Source: Treponema vincentii F0403 (GTDB lineage: Bacteria > Spirochaetota > Spirochaetia > Treponematales > Treponemataceae). Taken from it: DNA of 64,000 nt. The notes beneath the pieces are model-generated. The model saw nothing but the letters and a program-made list of their open reading frames with translations. It made no database searches and had not been told where the DNA came from. The DNA is taken from contig NZ_KE332512.1 in NCBI RefSeq assembly GCF_000412995.1, forward strand, positions 62,001 to 126,000, in the 5' to 3' direction. The translations under genes and the position numbers were made by a program. Below, piece by piece: positions 57,533 through 64,000 of the stretch (position 1 is its first letter; each line of letters starts with the position of its first letter).

Positions 57533-58465
57533 TTAAAGACTTCCGAACAGTTCCGATCCGGCAATCCCCTCCGCTGTCAGTTGAGCCGCCTCGTTGCCGT
57601 CGATCCATTCTATTTCGATACCGTTCTTTGCCATGCGCCGGAACCATGTTTCCTGCCGTTTTGCAAATTGGCCGATTGCTCGGTAGAGTTGTTCGATGTA
57701 GGCTTCTTTTGTTTCTATTTTACCTTGCAGATACTGTGCGGTAAAGCGGTACTCCAGTCCGAGGCTTTCGAGCCGCTCCCATGAATACCCTTGCGCGTGG
57801 AGCCGTTCGGTTTCTTCTATCATACCGGCATCGATGCGGGCAATGAGGCGGCGGCGGATCCGGTCGCGTAGAACGCTGCGCTCAAACGAGATTCCGTAGA
57901 TTTTCGGCCGGATGAGCGGCGCCGTATGCAGATGTTCGACGGCAGATTCGGGATGCTCTTGCCGGTAACGGGCAATTTCGATGGCGCGGACAAGGCGGTC
58001 GGGCTGTTCAAGGTCGGTTTTGTTGTGGATATCCGGTTTGAGCGCGATGAGCATGGCTTGCAGCTCTTGCAGTGTTTTTGCTGCCAGCGCTTCTCGCAAT
58101 GCGGGATTTTCGGGCACGGGGATAAGCTCATAGCCGCGGAGAATCGCATCGAGGTATAGCCCTGTACCGCCTGCGATAATGGGCAGCACTCCTTTTTCCG
58201 TCAGCTGCGGAAAGATGCGGTATACTTCCTGCTGAAAGTGAAAGACCGTAAATTCGCGGTTTAAATCGCAGACATCGATAAGGTGATGGGGGATGCTGCC
58301 GTATTCGTGCAAATCCTTTCCCGTGCCCAAATCGAGCCCGCGGTATACCTGCCGTGAATCTGCAGAGATGATTTCACCGTGCTTCGCGTGCGCAAGTTTG
58401 ACGGCAAACGCCGTTTTTCCCGTTGCCGTCGCACCGAGCACAACGGCGCTGTTATAGCGCGGCAT
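57533..58465 (-). CDS. miaA: tRNA dimethylallyltransferase
   Basis: A 310-residue enzyme that adds dimethylallyl to A37 of tRNAs reading UNN codons. P-loop GATATGKTAFAVKLA, then GEIISADSRQVYRGLDLGTGK (catalytic/binding Asp and Ser), PHHLIDV, GGTGLYLDAILRGYELIP, and a central YGISFERSVLRDRIRRRLIARIDAGMIEETERLHAQGYSW segment with the R-R-R and swinging-domain region. The C-terminal KRQETWFRRM motif is also typical. It follows mazG by 11 bases and precedes gspG by 49. Confidence 0.96.
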   Translation of the reverse strand: MPRYNSAVVLGATATGKTAFAVKLAHAKHGEIISADSRQVYRGLDLGTGKDLHEYGSIPHHLIDVCDLNREFTVFHFQQEVYRIFPQLTEKGVLPIIAGGTGLYLDAILRGYELIPVPENPALREALAAKTLQELQAMLIALKPDIHNKTDLEQPDRLVRAIEIARYRQEHPESAVEHLHTAPLIRPKIYGISFERSVLRDRIRRRLIARIDAGMIEETERLHAQGYSWERLESLGLEYRFTAQYLQGKIETKEAYIEQLYRAIGQFAKRQETWFRRMAKNGIEIEWIDGNEAAQLTAEGIAGSELFGSL

Positions 58466-58476
58466 TATCCGTTACC

Positions 58477-59415
58477 TTATTCATTTCCGCGCGGGGCGGA
58501 TGAGTTTTGAAGTTCCATGCGTTTTGCTTCTTCCCAAAATCCGTCCATCTCGGTCAAGGTGTCGTGGGAACAGGGGATGCCGGCTTCCTCCATACGCTTT
58601 TCTACAAAGCGGAAGCGGCGTTCAAATTTTGCATTGGTACGGCTCAGCGCAATCGCGGGATCGATATGCAAGTGCCGCGCGGTGTTAACCAAGCTGAAAA
58701 GCAGGTCGCCGAATTCCGCTTCGTCCTCTTCGTGCGTGCCGTGTGCAAGCGCCTCCGTAAATTCGGCAAGTTCTTCTTCTGTTTTTTTCTGCGGACCGTC
58801 TGCGTTATCCCAGTCAAAGCCTTTTTTTGCAGCCCGTTTTTGGAGCTTGTACGCGCGGGTGAGCGGCGGAAAGGTTTTGGGGATGGAATCCAGCGCGGAG
58901 GCGCTCGCCCTGCCTTCTACGGTATCCTTGATAGTGTCCCACTGGGCAAGCACTTTTTCCGCCGTAACCGGTTTTTTTGCATCGCCGGCATCGGGGAAGC
59001 CGGCCGTTTGCCCGAACACATGGGGGTGGCGTCTAATCAGTTTTTCATTGAGCGAGCGTATCATCTCGGCTACGGAAAAAGCCTGTTCCTGTTCAAACAT
59101 ATAGGCAATCATCACGATGTTTAACAGCACATCGCCGAGTTCTTCCGCCGCATGGACGGCCTCCGCGCTGTTCGAGGAGGCTTCTTCCAACGCCTCGATT
59201 GTTTCGTACGTTTCTTCAAGAAGCGTTGCCCTCAGCGTCATCGGGGTTTGTTCGATATCCCACGGACAGCCTCCCGGCGCCCGCAGCCGTTTAATGGTAG
59301 TAAAAAGCGCTGCAAATGCTTCCGCAGCCGCGGCTGTTTCCGGTTGCGCCGCTATCGCCGCAGTATGAGCGGCCGTTTTTTTTTCATTTTTATCGGTATT
59401 GCCGTATAGTGTCAT
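58477..59415 (-). CDS. mazG: Nucleoside triphosphate pyrophosphohydrolase MazG
   Basis: A 312-residue two-domain MazG that hydrolyses NTPs to NMPs and PPi. First domain: LRAPGGCPWDIEQTPMTLRATLLEETYETIEALEE, with E-E-x-x-E metal-binding residues, and AAEELGDVLLNIVMIAYMFEQE. Second domain: EEELAEFTEALAHGTHEEDEAEFGDLLFSLVNTARHL and the NAKFERRFRFVEKRM end, all standard. It is longer than E. coli MazG by about 45 residues, mostly due to an N-terminal Ala-rich stretch. It precedes miaA by 11 bases and follows a methyltransferase gene by 11, forming an operon. Confidence 0.95.
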   Translation of the reverse strand: MTLYGNTDKNEKKTAAHTAAIAAQPETAAAAEAFAALFTTIKRLRAPGGCPWDIEQTPMTLRATLLEETYETIEALEEASSNSAEAVHAAEELGDVLLNIVMIAYMFEQEQAFSVAEMIRSLNEKLIRRHPHVFGQTAGFPDAGDAKKPVTAEKVLAQWDTIKDTVEGRASASALDSIPKTFPPLTRAYKLQKRAAKKGFDWDNADGPQKKTEEELAEFTEALAHGTHEEDEAEFGDLLFSLVNTARHLHIDPAIALSRTNAKFERRFRFVEKRMEEAGIPCSHDTLTEMDGFWEEAKRMELQNSSAPRGNE

Positions 59416-59426
59416 AGGATCTCCTT

Positions 59427-60659
59427 TCAGTTTGTCGGAAGCTGTTCTTTCAGCAGGTTTTCAAGCATCGGTTCAATGCGAAAGCTTTCTTTGATGCGGC
59501 GGTATTGCCGAAGTGCGGCCGCTTTCAGCCGTTCCGTTTTTTCGGGGCTTTGCGTTTTTTTTACCGCATGGATCAAGATATTTTTAGGGGTATGTTCCGT
59601 TTCGATAAACTCCATAATCTGCACGGTGTAGCCGCACGCTTGTAAAAGAAGCGCGCGTACGGTGTCGGTTAAAAGCGTGGCAAACCGCTCGGTGATAATA
59701 CCGTGTTCCATGAAGGGAAACAGTAGGTGCTCTTCCGTACGGAACGCTTCTTTTCGGGTTTTAAGCTGGGCATACAGTTCATGCTGGCAGCATGGAACGG
59801 CAAAGATAATCGGCACCTGAGCGCGGACTGCCTGCGCAAGCGCTAAATCCGTCGCCGTATCGCAGGCATGGAGACATACCATCATGCCCGTACCGTTAGG
59901 CAGCGGGTGGTCGCCGATATTGCCCTCCGCAAAGTTCAACTCCGCGTAGCCGCACCGTTCCGCCAATGCGGAGCAGTGCTCGATAACCTCGGTTTTTAAG
60001 TCCAACCCGTGAATCCGTACCGGCAGTTTCTGCCGTTCATGCAGATAATAATAGAGCGCAAAGCTCAAATACGCCTTGCCGCATCCGAAGTCGGTGATGG
60101 AAAAAGGTTTGCCGGAACGGTCAACGGTCTCCCGTATAAACGGTTCAACCCCGGCGATAAATTCGAGGAATTTATTGATCTGCCGAAACTTATGGTATTT
60201 TTGCTTTAAGACGACACCTTCGGCATTCATCACCCCCTGCTCGAGTAAAAACGCAAACGGCGTTCCTTCGGGAATAAGGTAGTTCTTTATTTTGTCGTGC
60301 GTGCCGCTCTTGTCCGTCAGCGGAGCAGAGGAGGGTACCCGCTTGGTAAGGGCGATAGTTCCCTTGTTATTCTGCAAAAAGAAGAGCTGTTCCTGCCTGC
60401 CTCGGCATTCCGCCGCCTTAAAACGGGTAAAGTATTCCGCTATTGTGCCGGATAAGGCTTCGGGTTCGACGTTTTTCTGAAAGGCTTGCTTGTTTTTGAC
60501 GGTTTCCAGCTGGTAAGCGGCTTTTCCTTTTACCGTGATGAGCCTGAGCCGCGCCTTTGTTTCGGCAGTTTCTTTACACGGGCGGGAAAACGAAAGCTGT
60601 ATAATAGAAGTTTTCAGGCATTCTTGCGCTGCCTGATCGGGTGTGTATACGGTACTCAT
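59427..60659 (-). CDS. Class I SAM-dependent methyltransferase
   Basis: A 410-residue enzyme. The N-terminal 150 residues hold a domain seen in this family (AECRGRQEQLFFLQNNKGTIALTKRV). The methyltransferase core has motif I FSITDFGCGKAYLSFALYYYLHERQ, the acidic end of strand 2 HGLDLKTEV, NFAEGNIGDHPLPNGTGMMVCLHACDTATDLALAQAV and VPIIFAVPCCQHELYAQL, the P-C-C-Q motif. This matches the Methyltransf_32-type group, whose substrates are mostly unknown (some relatives modify RNA). The start is ATG 60659; the region upstream separates it from glsA by a terminator. It likely starts the operon with mazG and miaA. Confidence 0.82.
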   Translation of the reverse strand: MSTVYTPDQAAQECLKTSIIQLSFSRPCKETAETKARLRLITVKGKAAYQLETVKNKQAFQKNVEPEALSGTIAEYFTRFKAAECRGRQEQLFFLQNNKGTIALTKRVPSSAPLTDKSGTHDKIKNYLIPEGTPFAFLLEQGVMNAEGVVLKQKYHKFRQINKFLEFIAGVEPFIRETVDRSGKPFSITDFGCGKAYLSFALYYYLHERQKLPVRIHGLDLKTEVIEHCSALAERCGYAELNFAEGNIGDHPLPNGTGMMVCLHACDTATDLALAQAVRAQVPIIFAVPCCQHELYAQLKTRKEAFRTEEHLLFPFMEHGIITERFATLLTDTVRALLLQACGYTVQIMEFIETEHTPKNILIHAVKKTQSPEKTERLKAAALRQYRRIKESFRIEPMLENLLKEQLPTN

Positions 60660-60679
60660 AGATAGTGAGCTATTGTATC

Positions 60680-60726
60680 AAAAAGCCCTGCGCGAAACAA
60701 TGCAGCTGTTTTGCGCAGGGCTTTTT
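60680..60726 (-). terminator. Strong terminator after glsA
   Basis: AAAAGCCCTGCGC (60681-60693) pairs with GCGCAGGGCTTTT (60713-60725), flanked by A and T runs. It overlaps the glsA stop codon and can work in both directions. Confidence 0.85.
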
Positions 60727-61654
60727 AATAGATGCTGAGTCCTAACTCGTTTGCAATCAGCTCAAGCATACGGGTGCCGACATAGGAATTGCCGTGAGCA
60801 TCCAGCCCGGGACAATACACTCCGATGCCGTATCCTGCCCGCGATGCAGTAACGATTCCTCCTCCAACCCCGCTTTTTGCCGGCATGCCTATTCTAACGG
60901 CAAATTCACCCGAATAATCATAGGTACCGCAGGTTGCCATAATAGTTCTGATAATCCGCGCATGTTCCGCACTGCAGCGCTGTTTACCGGCGGTATCTTT
61001 ACCGTCCCGCGATAAAATAAAGCTGAGCTGTGCTAAATCCGTTACATTGGCCAAAATAGAGCAGCTTTTAAAATAAACGTTCAATAAGTCTTCCACATTG
61101 ATATCAGGAGAAATGATTTTGCCGTTCAGCAGCATATACGTCAGTGCTCTGTTGGCAAAAGCGCAAGAACTTTCGGAGTTAAAAATACTCCTACTGTAGT
61201 CTATTTTATCGTTTCCGATAATTTCATGGGTTCGCTTTAGGATCATTTCAAAGGTGTTATTACCGTATTTTTCGAATAATAACGATGTCCCTACGATCGC
61301 GCCGGCATTAATAAAAGGATTGACCGGAATATTCTTATCGCTCAGCTCCAGTTCAATAATACTGTTAAAGGGTTTTGCCGAGGGCTTTACGCCGATAAAT
61401 TTTTGGATATAGTCAAAATCATAGTGTTCCAACACGCAAAGATAAATAATAATCTTTACAATACTTTGAATGCTGAATTGATACTGTGCAGCCCCGACTG
61501 TATACACGGAACCGTCCGTATCGATAATGGCAGCCCCCGCCCGTGTCTTGTCCTCTTTTGCAAGCTCTGGAATATAGTTGGCAACTACGCCCTTATCGAT
61601 ATACGTAATTCCATAATCGTATGCACGCCGCAGAATCGCTTGAATGTCCACCAT
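60725..61654 (-). CDS. glsA: Glutaminase
   Basis: A 309-residue serine-dependent glutaminase that converts glutamine to glutamate and ammonia. ATG 61654 follows GAGGAGG; longer readings lack an RBS. The motif FSIQSIVKII contains the catalytic Ser-x-x-Lys (S-I-V-K), preceded by AAIIDTDGSVYTVGAAQYQ. Further family motifs are KPFNSIIELEL, NPFINAGAI, NRALTYMLLNGKI and AKSGVGGGIVTASRAGYGIGVYCPGLDAHGNSYVG. Length matches E. coli YbaS/YneH. It is a single-gene unit between a terminator on its 3' side and the 5'-truncated chemoreceptor on the other strand. Confidence 0.94.
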   Translation of the reverse strand: MVDIQAILRRAYDYGITYIDKGVVANYIPELAKEDKTRAGAAIIDTDGSVYTVGAAQYQFSIQSIVKIIIYLCVLEHYDFDYIQKFIGVKPSAKPFNSIIELELSDKNIPVNPFINAGAIVGTSLLFEKYGNNTFEMILKRTHEIIGNDKIDYSRSIFNSESSCAFANRALTYMLLNGKIISPDINVEDLLNVYFKSCSILANVTDLAQLSFILSRDGKDTAGKQRCSAEHARIIRTIMATCGTYDYSGEFAVRIGMPAKSGVGGGIVTASRAGYGIGVYCPGLDAHGNSYVGTRMLELIANELGLSIY

Positions 61655-61773
61655 GCACCTCCTCAGTATATATAATGTACATGAGGAGCTTGCGGAATGC
61701 AACCGTAATTTTTGCCGGTATATACAGTAACGCCTTATCTTGCAAGACATTGCCTTTTTTGATATATATCTAG

Positions 61774-63495
61774 CTTAATTCGACGCTTTACAGATACCCC
61801 CGGCAACGTCCATGGTATGAACAGGCCTCCCAAGCAAACGGCGCCCCGATTATCACAAAAGCATATCAGTCTACGGCAGGTGATACGGTGTTATGCCTCT
61901 CCCAAAGTGTTTTTTCTTTTCAAAATGAGCCTATCGGTAATGTCAGTATAGAGGTAACCCTAAAAACATTAACAAAAATATTGGAAAGATTGGTAATAGG
62001 AAACACGGGGTATATTATGCTGATTCAAGATGACGGTACCGTTCTGGCCGATCCTAAAAATACTTCCTTTAATTTTAAGAAGGTTACGGAGCTCAATATC
62101 CCCGACTTTAACCGTATAGTCTCCTTAGATTCGGGAAGTATGACGATCTCCCTCGATAATACCCGATGGCTGGCAGAAATCTACACGATTGACGGATTAG
62201 GATGGAAACTGGTTGCTCTTATGCAGGCGGAGGAAGTTTTCGTCGAATACCGTCAAGTTCTGCGCTCAATATTGATTATAAGCATTATCCTGCTTTCCTG
62301 TTTTTCAATCACGTCGGTTCTTTTTGTGCGTCAGATTACAAAACCGATTGATACCGCTGTAAATGCTCTTAAAGACATTGCCCAAGGCGAAGGAGACCTT
62401 ACTGTCCGGCTGCCTATTGTCGGAAATGATGAAATTGCGGACGTGTCCGAATACTTCAATGAGACAATCACGAAAATCGGCACATCGATACGCTCCGTCG
62501 AAGTAAACAGCTCCATAATGAAGAATATCGGTCAACAGCTTTCCGCTAACATGGCAGAGACGGCAAATGCAATCAACGGCATCAGCACCAATATCGACGA
62601 GGTAAAACAGCAGACGTTAACCCAAGCCGCCAGTGTAAGCGAAACATCGGCGACTATCGAACAAATCGTGCGGACTATTCAGCAGCTCAACCATAGTATC
62701 GAAACACAGGCTGCCAGCGTAGCGGAATCCTCTTCATCGATAGAACAGATGGTTGCCAACATTGCGTCGATCGGGCAAACGTTAGGAAAAACCGATGAAG
62801 TTATTAAAAATTTAACGGGTGCTACCGGCGACGGTAAGGCGACGCTGATCACTTCCAATACTATAACGCAAAAAATTGCGGAAGAATCGGGCTCGCTGCT
62901 GGAAGCCTCCAGTGTTATTCAGCATATTGCATCGCAGACCAACCTCTTGGCAATGAACGCTGCAATTGAAGCGGCGCATGCAGGCGAAGCGGGTAAAGGT
63001 TTTGCCGTCGTTGCCGATGAAATCCGTAAATTGGCAGAGGATTCTGCGGCACAGGGCAAGACCATTACGACAACGCTAAAAAACCTGTCCGGTGAAATTG
63101 AAACGCTTTCCGCCTCATCCAAACTGGTAGAAGAAAAATTCGGCACTATTTTTAATTTAGCCGAAGAAGTTAAGGAAATGAGTGCCCGTTTAACCGAGGC
63201 GATGAGGGAACAGGAAAACGGCAGCAAGGAAGTTTTAAGCGCCATTAAAAATATCAATATGGTAACCGTCGAAGTACAAAGCGGTTCCGAGGAGATGCTG
63301 AAAGGCGGTGAAAGGGTAACAAAAGAAATGTATAAGCTTGGCGACCTTACCCGTATCATTACCGACAGTATGAATAAAATGACCGAAGGTGCATTGGAAA
63401 TTAATAATACGGTGCAAGAAGTAAATAAGATTACACAAAAGAATAGACAAAGTATCGACGGGCTTGTCGCAGAGGTTAAAAAATTTAAAATCTGA
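61774..63495 (+). pseudogene. 5'-truncated methyl-accepting chemotaxis protein
   Basis: The frame is open from 61774, after a TAG at 61771-61773, and starts mid-domain: [22 protein letters not shown] is the middle of a dCache sensor (R-P-W-Y motif). It then runs through the rest of the sensor ([17 protein letters not shown]), a membrane segment ([21 protein letters not shown]), HAMP ([29 protein letters not shown]) and a full signalling domain whose tip is [37 protein letters not shown]. The first membrane helix and first half of the sensor are missing and no RBS precedes the first possible start (TTG 61888). Hence it is probably not translated, though a short cytoplasmic-signalling product is possible. 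The stretch 61655-61773 just before it holds no recognisable sensor start. Confidence 0.85.
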
Positions 63496-63520
63496 TCCGT
63501 AAAATTTTGCCGGTATAAGG

Positions 63521-63565
63521 CGGCTGTCTTAAACGGTACCGTTGCAGTACCGCTATAGGCAGCCG
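63521..63565 (+). terminator. Hairpin after the truncated chemoreceptor gene
   Basis: CGGCTGTC (63521-63528) pairs with GGCAGCCG (63558-63565), and inside it CGGTAC pairs with GTACCG. It lies 25 bases after the stop codon. No T run follows, so termination is only possible. Confidence 0.5.
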
Positions 63566-63615
63566 TGCATAATCTTGACAGTCCGTTTTTTATTTACTAC
63601 CATTATATCACTATT

Positions 63616-64000
63616 ATGCAATCGGATGCTTTCAGATTTCAGGCACAAGAAGATTTTTCCAAAGCACGTAATAAGGCATGGATCAATGAGATGCAGAATG
63701 CCATGCATCCCGATAAAAAACGTCTCCTTTCTTTAAACGACGTAAAAAAGATTTTAAAACCTAAGAATGAAGTCTATATCGGGCTTAAAACGGTTCCGAT
63801 TAAAAAAATAGTCGGAAGCGAAGGGCGTTATAACGATTTTGATAATCGCTTTTTTCCCCGTTCAAATGAACTGAAGCAGCGGTGGGTTAATGTCGATCAA
63901 GCTCATCTGTCCGACATCGTGCTGCCGCCCATTCAGCTGTATGAGCTTGGCGGATTGTATTTTGTCCGCGATGGGAATCACCGCGTGTCGGTGGCAAAGG
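63616..64000 (+). CDS. ParB/Srx-fold domain protein, 5' part (runs off window)
   Basis: The first 128 codons from ATG 63616 are open to the right edge. The N-terminal part is M-Q-S-D-A-F-R-F-Q-A-Q-E-D-F and so on, followed by LSLNDVKKIL, IGLKTVPIKKIVGSEGRYNDFDNRFFPRS, and near the edge DIVLPPIQLYELGGLYFVRDG, N-H-R-V-S-V-A-K. The segment v-P-I-k-k-I-V-G-S...P-P-I-x-L-y-x-x-g-x-x-Y-F-V-x-D-G-N-H-R-V-S-V-A is the ParB/sulfiredoxin-like nuclease/NTP-binding core; the D-G-x-H-R motif is conserved. Related stand-alone proteins are found next to DNA-binding or stress genes, without known role. A TTGACA (63575-63580) with TACCAT 17 bases on (63598-63603) may be its promoter, though no clear RBS precedes the ATG. 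Confidence 0.7.
   Translation, partial: MQSDAFRFQAQEDFSKARNKAWINEMQNAMHPDKKRLLSLNDVKKILKPKNEVYIGLKTVPIKKIVGSEGRYNDFDNRFFPRSNELKQRWVNVDQAHLSDIVLPPIQLYELGGLYFVRDGNHRVSVAK

Noticed and set aside
58507-59124. 205-codon frame opposite mazG
   Set aside because: Antisense to a conserved gene; Cys/Phe-rich product with no family resemblance.
61655-61750. Upstream extension of glutaminase
   Set aside because: The family begins at the ATG at 61654, which has GAGGAGG ahead of it; the extension is Cys/Arg-rich with no resemblance.
600-63495. The two broken chemoreceptors as halves of one gene split by a rearrangement
   Set aside because: Both keep the membrane-proximal half of the sensor, with different sequences, so they are separate paralogues.

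Overview
The window looks like chromosome of a host-associated Treponema. The grounds are a long GreA with a large N-terminal helical-repeat region (a spirochaetal arrangement), lipoproteins with spirochaete-type lipoboxes, methyl-accepting chemotaxis genes and a type II secretion cluster. Base composition appears mid-range by eye, which would fit the T. vincentii/T. medium group better than T. denticola; species is inference. No rRNA, tRNA or CRISPR array was seen.

Layout. 1-600: end of pyruvate phosphate dikinase, a terminator and a three-hairpin repeat. 600-8200: a decay zone with a truncated, frameshifted chemoreceptor, an IS3-family element sitting cleanly inside a histidine-phosphatase gene, leftovers of a second LD-carboxypeptidase gene and of a SnoaL-like gene on either side of a toxin-antitoxin pair, and a frameshifted alpha/beta hydrolase. 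8165-15118 (minus): a CAAX-type protease coupled to a 32-residue peptide gene, an AlaX-type editing enzyme, a DUF4349 lipoprotein, and an SPFH / zinc-ribbon / TPM cluster. 15354-29440 (plus): a 1827-residue beta-helix lipoprotein, an ATPase plus TOPRIM-like pair with its own promoter and operator-like palindrome (possible defence system), family 4 uracil-DNA glycosylase, priA, manA, an EEP-family phosphatase and a secreted protein. 29551-36329 (minus): a hypoxanthine-type DNA glycosylase, a vWA/FHA-like membrane protein, greA and a TPR protein.

36473-57483 (all minus) is the centrepiece. Type II secretion genes lie at both ends (gspG, small pseudopilins and a GspL-like protein at 57.5-55.1 kb; prepilin peptidase, gspD, gspE, gspF at 41.5-36.5 kb). 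Between them is a separate operon with a near-consensus promoter: a lipoprotein with a carboxypeptidase-regulatory-like domain, a small secreted protein, a lipoprotein with InlB-like repeats and a clostripain-like domain lacking the catalytic Cys, a 2006-residue RHS protein with a papain-like C-terminal tip, and a signal-peptide-bearing immunity candidate. Downstream is a second, promoterless RHS C-terminal cassette with a related but different tip and its own exported immunity candidate. Both cassettes share the RHS core upstream and an 87-bp tail downstream, and they are separated by an array of hairpin elements whose stems differ in sequence but keep complementarity around a conserved GTACACGGA-type core. 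This toxin-cassette plus hairpin-array arrangement is the strongest candidate for something undescribed.

57533-64000: miaA, mazG, a methyltransferase and glutaminase (minus), then a 5'-truncated chemoreceptor gene and the start of a ParB-like-domain protein (plus).
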